Source: JBGLNJ01 sp964353405 (GTDB lineage: Bacteria; Chloroflexota; Anaerolineae; Fen-1058). Taken from it: DNA of 9,563 bases. Of this stretch, positions 1-5,776 are shown piece by piece; position 1 is the first letter of the stretch; the number at the start of each line of letters is the position of its first letter. Under the pieces are notes generated by a model. That model ran no database searches. It had not been told where the DNA came from and was given only the letters and a program-made list of their open reading frames with translations. Both the position numbers and the translations under genes were made by a program. The stretch is taken from positions 1 to 9,563 of the forward strand of contig CAYGWJ010000252.1 in NCBI GenBank assembly GCA_964353405.1, written 5' to 3'.

Positions 1-781
1 TGCCGATGATGGGCACCTGCAATTGCTGGAACATGGCCAGGCCCTTGACCGCGTCACCTAACGCCAAGTCTTGCGGCGTCGTCACGATGATCGCGCCGGT
101 CAACGGAACGGACTGTGCCAGCGTCAACTGCGCGTCGCCCGTGCCGGGCGGCAGGTCAATGATCATGTAATCCAGCTCGCCCCAGTCCACGTCCGTAAAG
201 AACTGGCGAATCGCGCTGTGAATCATCGGCCCGCGCCAGATGACAGGTTGATCCGCCGGAACGAGAAAGCCCATGGACATGACGCGCAGGCCATACGCCA
301 GCGCCGGAGTGATACGCCCATCGCGCGGCGCGGGGATACGATCCACGCCGAGCATCATCGGGATGTTGGGGCCGTAAATGTCCGCATCCATCAGGCCGAC
401 CGTTGCGCCCATCTGCGCCAGCGACACAGCCAGGTTGGCGGCGACGGTAGACTTGCCCACGCCGCCTTTGCCGCTGGAAACCGCAATCGTGTTGCGCAGC
501 GGCAGGTTCATCATGCCCATCATGCGCCCGTCGGTCGGCACGTTCGATTCCCAAGTGATACTCACGTCGGACACGCCGCGCAGTTTCATCACCGCCTCTT
601 TGGCCTGCTTTTCGATCACGTCGGTGAGCGGGCAGGCGGGCGTGGTCAACACAATTTTGAACGCAACCTTGCCGCCATCAACGATAACATCCTTGATCAT
701 GTTCAGCGACACCAGGTCGCGGTGAAGCTCAGGCTCTTGTACTTTACACAGTGCTTCCAGAATTTCTTTTTCCGTTGCCAT
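1..781 (-). CDS. mrp: Mrp/ApbC-family Fe-S cluster carrier ATPase (C-terminus cut by window edge)
   Basis: P-loop ATPase of the Mrp/ApbC/NBP35 family, which binds and transfers Fe-S clusters to apoproteins in the cytoplasm. The 260 residues visible start with an MIP18/DUF59-type domain (about residues 5-80, with a TTPACPL motif at 46-52). The MinD-like ATPase domain follows: deviant Walker A SGKGGVGKST at 103-112 and DADIYGPNIP at about 132-141. It leaves the window at residue 260, within VPIIG, so the C-terminal CxxC that binds the cluster in this family cannot be seen. The ATG at 781 is chosen because GGAG lies six bases upstream and the DUF59 domain begins at once. It is the fourth gene in line after nuoB, nuoCD and nuoI, separated from nuoI by 93 bp that hold a terminator. 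The mitochondrial relative NUBPL/Ind1 is needed to assemble complex I, so a role in loading the neighbouring Nuo subunits is a reasonable inference. Confidence 0.93.
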   Translation of the reverse strand, partial: MATEKEILEALCKVQEPELHRDLVSLNMIKDVIVDGGKVAFKIVLTTPACPLTDVIEKQAKEAVMKLRGVSDVSITWESNVPTDGRMMGMMNLPLRNTIAVSSGKGGVGKSTVAANLAVSLAQMGATVGLMDADIYGPNIPMMLGVDRIPAPRDGRITPALAYGLRVMSMGFLVPADQPVIWRGPMIHSAIRQFFTDVDWGELDYMIIDLPPGTGDAQLTLAQSVPLTGAIIVTTPQDLALGDAVKGLAMFQQLQVPIIG

Positions 782-803
782 CTTCTACTCCGGTCTGCTT
801 CTC

Positions 804-839
804 AAAAAATCGCCCTCACCGGAACCGTCCAGCGAGGGC
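804..839 (-). terminator. Rho-independent terminator or attenuator between nuoI and mrp
   Basis: Read on the minus strand, a 12-bp stem (arms 839-828 and 823-812) closes on a four-base loop and is followed by A then six T (809-804). Two pairs are G.U only in minus-strand RNA and are A-C mismatches on the plus strand, so the structure is specific to the nuo transcript direction. The mrp start codon lies only 22 bases beyond the T run. mrp must therefore be expressed by read-through, by RNA processing, or from a promoter I could not recognise. Confidence 0.8.
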
Positions 840-874
840 ATCGGCTTGCTATAGATATTGGCAAGTCCCGTGTG

Positions 875-1468
875 TTATCTGTTCTTGGCCCTTTCCGACT
901 TGGCGATGTTGGCGGCTTCGGCTTCCTTGGCCGAAGGATGCAGCTCATAGTGATACGTGTCCGGCTTCATGAGCTTGTCCTTGGGCAGCACCAGCTCGTC
1001 CCAGCGGTCGAATGCAGCCCGCTCATAATTCTGATCCATCTTGATCGCGTCGAATGGGCAAAACTCGGCGCACGAGCCGCACGACATGCAGATCGTCGCG
1101 TCAATGACAAACTCGACCGGTTCCGGCTTGGGGCGCTTGGTCTGCGGATCGGCGCCGCGCACGATCCAGATGCACTGGGGCGGGCAGACCTTGGCGCAGA
1201 TGCCGCACGACGTGCAGCGTTCCTGGCCGGTCGCGCTGTTATAGACCAGGAACGGGATCATGCGGAAATTTTCCGACATTTGCAGTTTTTCGTAAGGATA
1301 CTCGACGGTAAACAGGCCGCGCGCATTCTTGGGGCCTTGCCGCTCGGGCAGTCTGGAAGAGCGGTACTTCTTACTCTTGAAAAGATACTGCGCGTCCTGG
1401 ACATACGTGTCCACAAAATGCTGAAGCGTGACCCACATTCCTCTGGCAATACCAAGTCCGTATGACAT
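875..1468 (-). CDS. nuoI: NADH-quinone oxidoreductase subunit I (two 4Fe-4S ferredoxin domain)
   Basis: Subunit I of respiratory complex I carries clusters N6a and N6b, which relay electrons through the peripheral arm to N2 in NuoB. The 197-residue protein has two 4Fe-4S motifs: C85-x2-C88-x2-C91-x3-C95-P and C127-x2-C130-x2-C133-x3-C137-P. C99 is one extra cysteine. An N-terminal stretch (about residues 1-30) can pack against the membrane arm, and the C-terminal tail from about 150 is charged and rich in Ala, Glu and Lys. The ATG at 1468 has a strong GGGGGAG ribosome site and lies 9 bp after the nuoCD stop, indicating tight translational linkage. In the usual 14-gene nuo cluster nuoH and often nuoG precede nuoI; here they are missing. 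Length is normal for the family. Confidence 0.95.
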   Translation of the reverse strand: MSYGLGIARGMWVTLQHFVDTYVQDAQYLFKSKKYRSSRLPERQGPKNARGLFTVEYPYEKLQMSENFRMIPFLVYNSATGQERCTSCGICAKVCPPQCIWIVRGADPQTKRPKPEPVEFVIDATICMSCGSCAEFCPFDAIKMDQNYERAAFDRWDELVLPKDKLMKPDTYHYELHPSAKEAEAANIAKSERAKNR

Positions 1469-1477
1469 AGTCTCCCC

Positions 1478-3244
1478 CTACCGATCCACTTCGCCCATCG
1501 TGGTGTCAATGCTGCCCAGCCCGATGATGGCATCGGCGATCTTGCCGCCGCGCGCCATCGTCTCCAGCGATTGCAGGTTGATAAAGCCCGTGGCGCGCAC
1601 GTGATAGCGATACGGGTTGGGACTGCCGTCGCTCACCACGTAAAAGCCCAGCTCGCCTTTAGGCGCTTCCACGCGGCCATACGCCTGACCCGCCGGCACG
1701 CGCGTCTGATATTGCTTCTTGCCCGTCTGGATCTCGCCGGCCGGCATTTGCTCGATGCACTGCCGGAGGATGCGGAGAGACTGGCGAATCTCGCCGATGC
1801 GCAGCAGGTAGCGGTCGTACACGTCGCCGTTCGGGCGGGTGACGATATCGAATTCCAAACGGTCATAGATGCTGTAAGGCTCGGCCTTGCGCACGTCGTA
1901 AGGCACGCCCGAAGCGCGCAGGAGCGGCCCTGAAGCGCTGAGCGAGATGGCTTTCTCTCGCGGCAGGACCGCCACACCGATCGAGCGCGAGCGGACGATC
2001 TCGTTGCTGGTGATCAGCTCTTCCATCTCGTCCGTCTTTTTCGGCAGGCGCTCATAAACCATGTGCTTGAGCCGGGTCATGAACTCGTCCGACACGTCGC
2101 GCACCACGCCGCCAAAGCGAAAATAGTTGCACATCATGCGCGAGCCGGATGCCATCTCGAACATGTCGAGGATCAGCTCGCGTTCCTCAAAGGCGTAAAT
2201 GAACGGCGTAAAGAACGCGCCCATCTCGTTCGTCAAAAAGCCGCAGAACGCCAGGTGGTTCATCACACGGGTCAATTCCGCCATGATGACGCGGATGTAT
2301 TCGGCGCGCTCGGGCGGCTTGATGCCCATCAACTTTTCCACCGCCAGCGCGTAGCCAAAGTTGTTGCTCATCGAGCAAATGTAGTCGAGCCGGTCCGTGT
2401 AAGGCATGTTCTGGATGAACGTGTTGCGCTCGCCGATCTTTTCGTGATTGCGGTGCAGGTAGCCCATCACAGGCTTGAGGTCCTCCACCTGCTCGCCGTT
2501 CAACCGCACCGCCAGCCGGAACACGCCGTGGGTGCTGGGATGTTGCGGGCCTATGTTGATGACGATGGCATCGGTGCCAATGCCCTCAACATTCCCACTG
2601 CCCGGGATATGAGTGATGCCGGCGTAAAGCAACTGCTCGGCCTCGGGTGTAAAAGTCTCGACGTTAAAACCCTCGGATGGAAAGACCACGTTATCGTGGT
2701 ACTTGACGCGCTCTTCCGCTGGAACATGCTGCCCGCCAGGCCAGCGGCTATCGAACGGCTTTTTGTCTTGCTCGTAATAGGCTTCCTTCCAGTCCTTGCG
2801 GAGCGGATAGCCCTCGTAACCTTCCCACATCAAGATGCGGCGCAAGTCCGGGTGGCCGGCGAAGCGGATGCCGTATAGATCATAGGCTTCGCGCTCCTGA
2901 AAATCTGCGCCGTTCCAGATGCCCACGACCGAAGGCACCTCGGCCGCGTTCGCGTCGCGCGGCGTCCGCGCTTTGAAGACAAGCGGCCCGCCGCCCGAAA
3001 GCTTGTAGGCGTGATAGACAACTTCCAGGTAACCCTTGTCAAAGTAGTCCACGCCCGTGACACTAGAGAGATATTCATAGCCCATTTCGTCGTGAAGCGC
3101 CCTGGCAACTTGAAGCAGCCTGTCGTTGGCGACGACGACGCCTTCGTACTCGGCGGGCTGAATCGCTTCTCCAAAGCGCTCCTTGAGCGCAGCCATGTCA
3201 GGGGTCAATTGCGCAAGCGGTGCGATTACAGTTTTTTCTGCCAT
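1478..3244 (-). CDS. nuoCD: NADH-quinone oxidoreductase fused subunit C/D
   Basis: A 588-residue fusion of the 30-kDa (NuoC) and 49-kDa (NuoD) subunits of complex I, which form the quinone-reducing Q-module at the membrane interface. The NuoC part (about residues 1-190) shows the family signature EREAYDLYGI (117-126) and EGYPLRKDW (144-152). The NuoD part (about 225-588) starts with NIGPQHPSTHG (230-240) and ends with the canonical GSIDTTMGEVDR. H239 and Y282 match in context the quinone-headgroup His and Tyr of Thermus Nqo4. There is no NiFe-hydrogenase CxxC pair, so this is complex I rather than a hydrogenase large subunit. The start at 3244 lies 18 bp after the nuoB stop and has GAGG about 11 bases upstream. 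Such C-D fusions also occur in Escherichia coli and other bacteria. Confidence 0.96.
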   Translation of the reverse strand: MAEKTVIAPLAQLTPDMAALKERFGEAIQPAEYEGVVVANDRLLQVARALHDEMGYEYLSSVTGVDYFDKGYLEVVYHAYKLSGGGPLVFKARTPRDANAAEVPSVVGIWNGADFQEREAYDLYGIRFAGHPDLRRILMWEGYEGYPLRKDWKEAYYEQDKKPFDSRWPGGQHVPAEERVKYHDNVVFPSEGFNVETFTPEAEQLLYAGITHIPGSGNVEGIGTDAIVINIGPQHPSTHGVFRLAVRLNGEQVEDLKPVMGYLHRNHEKIGERNTFIQNMPYTDRLDYICSMSNNFGYALAVEKLMGIKPPERAEYIRVIMAELTRVMNHLAFCGFLTNEMGAFFTPFIYAFEERELILDMFEMASGSRMMCNYFRFGGVVRDVSDEFMTRLKHMVYERLPKKTDEMEELITSNEIVRSRSIGVAVLPREKAISLSASGPLLRASGVPYDVRKAEPYSIYDRLEFDIVTRPNGDVYDRYLLRIGEIRQSLRILRQCIEQMPAGEIQTGKKQYQTRVPAGQAYGRVEAPKGELGFYVVSDGSPNPYRYHVRATGFINLQSLETMARGGKIADAIIGLGSIDTTMGEVDR

Positions 3245-3262
3245 TGGATGTTTCGCCTCGAA

Positions 3263-3895
3263 TTAGTGGGTGGGCGGCTCGGCTTCAGGCGCCGGTTCCG
3301 ACACGCGACGCAGGTCAATCAGGTCGGGGCCCAGCAATGGCACCGGAACTTCGGGAAATTCTTTCCTGGTGTACCACGGCACAGTCGAAATCTTTTGGCC
3401 GTCAATCTTTTCGAACAGCTTGAGGAAGCCTTGCAGAAGCGATTCAGGCCGAGGCGGGCAGCCGGGGACGTAAACATCCACCGGGATAAACTTGTCAACG
3501 CCGGAAACAACGTTGTAGCCTTCCTTGAAGGGTCCGCCCGATGTGGCGCACGCACCCATCGCAATCACGTATTTGGGCTCGGGCATCTGATTGTACAGAC
3601 GCACGACCTGTGGCAGCATCTTTTTGGTGACCGTGCCGGAGACGATCATCAAGTCCGCCTGGCGTGGGCTGGGACGCATGAGCTCCATGCCAAAGCGCGA
3701 AAGGTCGAACCGACCCGCTGCCGCTGCCATCATCTCGATCGCGCAACACGCCAGACCAAAACCAATCGGCCACATGCTGCGTTTGCGTCCCCAGTTATAG
3801 AGACCTGAAAGGGGATCGAGCAATTTGGCCCACGTGGTGACAGACACATTGTCCTCGAGCTCTTGTGGAACTTGCAGAGTAGGTTCGTCGCCCAT
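3263..3895 (-). CDS. nuoB: NADH-quinone oxidoreductase subunit B (N2 cluster)
   Basis: The 20-kDa complex I subunit that carries cluster N2, the last electron donor to quinone. The 210-residue protein has the tandem ligand cysteines C50-C51 (GLACCAIEM), then C116 (GACATSGG) and C146 (PGCPPRPE), with the usual family spacing. The C-terminal tail (about 190-210) is Pro- and Glu-rich and slightly longer than a minimal NuoB. The ATG at 3895 has a perfect GGAGG ribosome site ten bases upstream. A nearby ATG seven bases upstream is out of frame. It is the first gene of the transcription unit; the usual partner nuoA is not found in the 586 bp upstream. A sigma70-like promoter can be placed about 65 bp upstream. 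Confidence 0.96.
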   Translation of the reverse strand: MGDEPTLQVPQELEDNVSVTTWAKLLDPLSGLYNWGRKRSMWPIGFGLACCAIEMMAAAAGRFDLSRFGMELMRPSPRQADLMIVSGTVTKKMLPQVVRLYNQMPEPKYVIAMGACATSGGPFKEGYNVVSGVDKFIPVDVYVPGCPPRPESLLQGFLKLFEKIDGQKISTVPWYTRKEFPEVPVPLLGPDLIDLRRVSEPAPEAEPPTH

Positions 3896-3965
3896 TAAAC
3901 ATTAACCTCCTGAGGTCATTCGCCTGCCGTGCGCAGAATTTTCCGTGGTCAACACAACGGGCTTG

Positions 3966-3994
3966 ATTTTACTACCGTTCACAAAAAACGGCAA
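3966..3994 (-). promoter_or_regulatory. Candidate sigma70 promoter for nuoB-nuoCD-nuoI
   Basis: On the minus strand TTGCCG (3994-3989) and TAAAAT (3971-3966) are separated by 17 bases. Transcription would start near 3959, giving a leader of about 63 bases before the nuoB start. The -10 hexamer equals that of the erpA promoter in this window. The -35 has four of six consensus bases, so this is likely but not certain. Confidence 0.5.
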
Positions 3995-4022
3995 CCAATG
4001 GTATCTTCTCAAAAAGTAGGGG

Positions 4023-4086
4023 AGACTTCCGAAGTCTTGACTGGATTTACGCTTGTCGCAACGTCTTGCCAAGACTTCGGAAGTCT
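4023..4086. repeat. Perfect 17-bp inverted repeat whose arms are themselves palindromic
   Basis: The arms 4023-4039 and 4070-4086 are exact reverse complements (AGACTTCCGAAGTCTTG and its complement) around a 30-base spacer. Each arm is also nearly self-complementary around a central C or G (GACTTC-C-GAAGTC), so it can form a cruciform, a long hairpin, or two small hairpins. The form fits a dispersed intergenic palindromic repeat or a pair of operator sites for a dimeric regulator. I cannot count copies from this window. Confidence 0.8.
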
Positions 4087-4135
4087 AGTCCCGCGAATTA
4101 TTGAGATGATACAACCAATGAGGAGGATGTGGGCA

Positions 4136-4164
4136 CACCGCACAAGTGTCGGTGACTTTTTTTT
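4136..4164 (+). terminator. Candidate plus-strand terminator in the divergent region
   Basis: CACCG (4136-4140) pairs with CGGTG (4150-4154), with two further pairs inside across a one-base bulge. Two bases later a run of eight T follows (4157-4164). The stem is short, but the T run is the longest in the window. No plus-strand gene lies upstream; a small non-coding transcript carrying the 4023-4086 palindrome is one possible client. Confidence 0.4.
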
Positions 4165-4303
4165 CCAAACGCTCGCAAGGGATTGTCAAATCCCGTGCAC
4201 TAGACCAATAGATAATTTTTATCATGTATATCATCAATATTATAATACGATCCATCGTGTCCGTCAAGAGTTGTGAAGGATACGACAGACGACGCAATAA
4301 TAA

Positions 4304-4345
4304 TTGTCATGTTTATTTGACAAATGGTTCTCGCCATGCTACAAT
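4304..4345 (+). promoter_or_regulatory. Near-consensus promoter of the SufR-like gene with inverted repeat over -35
   Basis: TTGACA (4317-4322), a 17-base spacer and TACAAT (4340-4345) form an almost ideal sigma70 promoter. TTGTCA (4304-4309) and TGACAA (4318-4323) form an inverted repeat with 8 bases between the arms, its right arm covering the -35. This is a good place for a repressor dimer, and autoregulation by the downstream regulator is the natural hypothesis. The transcript would start near 4352 and run through the palindromic insert at 4354-4442. Confidence 0.7.
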
Positions 4346-4353
4346 CTTTCTAG

Positions 4354-4442
4354 GAGCCTGTCGGAGAACCCGTAGTTTAGGGCCTTGTGCCCGTCGCAAG
4401 CCCAACGCCCGCAAGGGGCTAGGCTACCTCTCCGACAAGCTG
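4354..4442. mobile_element. MITE-like palindromic insert flanked by CTAG, in the regulator's 5' leader
   Basis: An 89-bp element with terminal inverted repeats GAGCCTGTCGGAGA (4354-4367) and, reversed, CAGCTTGTCGGAGA (4442-4429), 12 of 14 identical. It is bounded on both sides by CTAG (4350-4353 and 4443-4446). CTAG fits the YTAR target duplicated by the IS5 group of insertion sequences. Inside, 4372-4380 pairs with 4419-4427 (two G.U), a hairpin forms at 4380-4403, and a CCC-GCAA-GGG hairpin with a GNRA loop lies at 4408-4417. The same structure would be part of the leader RNA, so a structured cis-regulatory RNA is the alternative reading. Confidence 0.55.
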
Positions 4443-4481
4443 CTAGGTCGTGGCAGTACGACTTGAAAGGAAGGGAATCAA

Positions 4482-5120
4482 ATGCAAGCCACACGACAGC
4501 GCATCTTGGAAATCCTCAAAGAACGCGGCCAATCCACCATTGACGAACTGTCCGAGACGCTTGGCCTCACCTCGGTGACGGTTCGGCACCATCTTGATAT
4601 TCTGCGCGGAGAAGGATTGGTGGAAGTACCAGAAGTCAGGCGCCGCACGACGCCGGGCCGCCCACAATACGTTTACACGCTCACAGAAGCCGCCGACGAT
4701 TTTTTTCCCAAGAACTATGGCGCGTTCACCAACCTGATGATTTCCGAAATTCGAGACCGCTACGATCCGGCCGAGCTTGACCGGATCTTGCGCGGGATGG
4801 CGAACCGGATGGCGGCGGATGCGCCCAAGCCAGTCAACGGTGAGACGTTCGAGCAGCGCCTCACGCGCACCGTCAGCTTTTTGAATCAGAAGGGCTACAT
4901 CGCCAAGTGGGAAAAAGCAGGCAGCGAAGGCTATTACCTCCACACCAGCAATTGCCCCTATCACGACATATCACAGAATCACAGCCAGGTCTGCCTGATG
5001 GACATGACGCTCATCTCCGACTTGCTCGGCACTGTGCCAGAGCGCACATCGTGGTTGGCCACCGGCGAATACACGTGCTCTTATCACATCCCCGCACCCG
5101 CGATCCCGGCCAGCCGATAA
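4482..5120 (+). CDS. sufR: SufR-like Fe-S cluster-sensing winged-helix transcriptional regulator
   Basis: A 212-residue DeoR/ArsR-like winged-helix regulator. The helix-turn-helix lies at about residues 18-48 (STIDELSETLGL, then SVTVRHHLDILRGEGL), and the wing has the typical TTPGRPQYVYTLT (56-68). The C-terminal part has three cysteines, C158 (SNCPYH), C171 (QVCLMD) and C199 (YTCSYH), spaced C-x12-C-x27-C. That layout resembles SufR proteins, which bind an Fe-S cluster and repress suf genes; a fourth cysteine between the second and third, reported in cyanobacterial SufR, is absent. The ATG at 4482 follows a GGAAGGGA ribosome site. The divergent position to nuoB and the A-type carrier gene just downstream support an Fe-S role. 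It probably represses its own promoter and perhaps those of erpA and nuoB; the last two are inference. Confidence 0.85.
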   Translation: MQATRQRILEILKERGQSTIDELSETLGLTSVTVRHHLDILRGEGLVEVPEVRRRTTPGRPQYVYTLTEAADDFFPKNYGAFTNLMISEIRDRYDPAELDRILRGMANRMAADAPKPVNGETFEQRLTRTVSFLNQKGYIAKWEKAGSEGYYLHTSNCPYHDISQNHSQVCLMDMTLISDLLGTVPERTSWLATGEYTCSYHIPAPAIPASR

Positions 5121-5143
5121 TTTTGTTCACCTCCATCTTCTTA

Positions 5144-5182
5144 TTGACGCGCCATTGAAACCATGCTAAAATCGTGATGGTT
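5144..5182 (+). promoter_or_regulatory. Promoter of the A-type carrier gene, with inverted repeat over -10
   Basis: TTGACG (5144-5149), a 17-base spacer and TAAAAT (5167-5172) make a good sigma70 promoter, with a start near 5179 and a leader of about 113 bases. AACCAT (5159-5164) and ATGGTT (5177-5182) form a 6-bp inverted repeat with a 12-base spacer straddling the -10, a possible operator. It shares no obvious half-site with the repeat at 4304-4323. Confidence 0.6.
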
Positions 5183-5291
5183 GGTTTTGTGTGTCGGCGT
5201 CTCATCACGCCATCATCCGGGCTTTTAATCCATGCGCCAGGATCGTGAGAGTTTCGAGGAACGAGAATCGGGTTTTTGAGGAGGATCAGAC

Positions 5292-5684
5292 GTGAGTACC
5301 ATGACGAGTGAGCCAGTGGTTGAGTTGCCTGTTCAAGAGTTTGTGCTGAATCTGACTGACGTTGCGGCTGTCAAAATCCAAAATATCTTGCAGGAGCGCG
5401 GGGCGCCGAACCATGGCCTGCGCGTGTTTGTGGCCGGCGGCGGCTGCTCCGGGATGCAATACGGGATGGCGCTCGAATCGCAAGTACGTGAGATGGATCA
5501 AGTCATCCAGGTGAGCGGCATCAAGCTGTACGTGGACCCGGCGAGCGCCGAGTATCTGCACGGCGCGACGATTGACTATGAAGACAGCTTGGCCAGTAGC
5601 GGGTTCCGCATCGACGCCCCTAACGCCGTTTCGGCGTGCGGGTGTGGCGGCGGCGATTCTTCGGGTGGGTGCGGCTGCCGCTGA
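5292..5684 (+). CDS. erpA: A-type Fe-S cluster carrier (ErpA/IscA/SufA family)
   Basis: A 130-residue HesB/IscA-family carrier that accepts clusters from a scaffold and hands them to target enzymes. The three conserved ligands are present: C52 in GGGCSGMQYG and C116/C118 in SACGCGGG, preceded by the family's YEDSLASSGF context (96-105). Unlike most members, which end soon after CGCG, it continues with a Gly/Ser linker to a second C-x-C (C127, C129) at the C-terminus. The GTG at 5292 is preferred over the ATG at 5301 because GAGGAGG (5278-5284) ends seven bases before the GTG. It has its own promoter, follows the SufR-like gene by 171 bp, and is followed by the DUF2203 gene 92 bp later, probably on the same transcript. 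ErpA in E. coli matures respiratory enzymes including complex I. The exact subfamily (ErpA, SufA or IscA) is uncertain. Confidence 0.92.
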   Translation: MSTMTSEPVVELPVQEFVLNLTDVAAVKIQNILQERGAPNHGLRVFVAGGGCSGMQYGMALESQVREMDQVIQVSGIKLYVDPASAEYLHGATIDYEDSLASSGFRIDAPNAVSACGCGGGDSSGGCGCR

Positions 5685-5689
5685 AAAAA

Positions 5690-5747
5690 GAGGTCAGAAA
5701 TCAGCGGCCGGAAGTGGCTCTCCAGCTTCCGAACTCGTTCTGATCTC
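5690..5747 (+). other. Long stem-loop after erpA
   Basis: GAGGTCAGAA (5690-5699) pairs with TTCTGATCTC (5738-5747) over 10 bp with one G.U. Inside, CGGAAG-TGG (5709-5717) pairs with CCA-G-CTTCCG (5722-5731) around a CTCT loop. No T run follows on the plus strand, so it is not a classic terminator for erpA. On the minus strand six T follow it (5689-5684), but no minus-strand gene lies upstream. It may stabilise the erpA mRNA end or lower expression of the downstream genes. Confidence 0.55.
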
Positions 5748-5776
5748 CCATCCCCAATTTCTGAAAACCGGCGACC

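Larger units (their letters stand above)
3896..4481. other. Divergent intergenic control region between nuoB and the SufR-like gene
   Basis: 586 bp without a credible gene; open frames here are short, lack ribosome sites and encode no recognisable domain. It contains, from left to right: the nuoB ribosome site and promoter; a 17-bp perfect inverted repeat (4023-4086); a plus-strand hairpin followed by eight T (4136-4164); an AT-rich stretch (about 4205-4250); the regulator promoter with an inverted repeat over its -35; and an 89-bp palindromic insert just upstream of the regulator. nuoA would be expected here and is absent. Confidence 0.85.

Noticed and set aside
71..1465. Long plus-strand open frame (464 codons) opposite mrp and nuoI.
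   Set aside because: It is antisense to two well-recognised genes, is rich in Arg, His and Ala, and has no domain. It reflects the codon bias of the real minus-strand genes.
2063..2878. Plus-strand open frame of 271 codons opposite nuoCD.
   Set aside because: Antisense shadow of nuoCD with His- and Arg-rich composition and no ribosome site.
4241..4246. Plus-strand TATAAT in the AT-rich stretch upstream of sufR.
   Set aside because: The -35 position reads TTTATC and a far better promoter lies 76 bases downstream.
3929..4276. Plus-strand open frame of 115 codons in the nuoB-sufR intergenic region.
   Set aside because: It runs across the inverted repeat and the T8 hairpin, has no ribosome site or recognisable sequence, and composition changes along it.
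4224..4466. Plus-strand frame of 80 codons crossing the sufR promoter and the palindromic insert.
   Set aside because: It spans regulatory DNA and a likely MITE; the protein resembles nothing and the start has no ribosome site.
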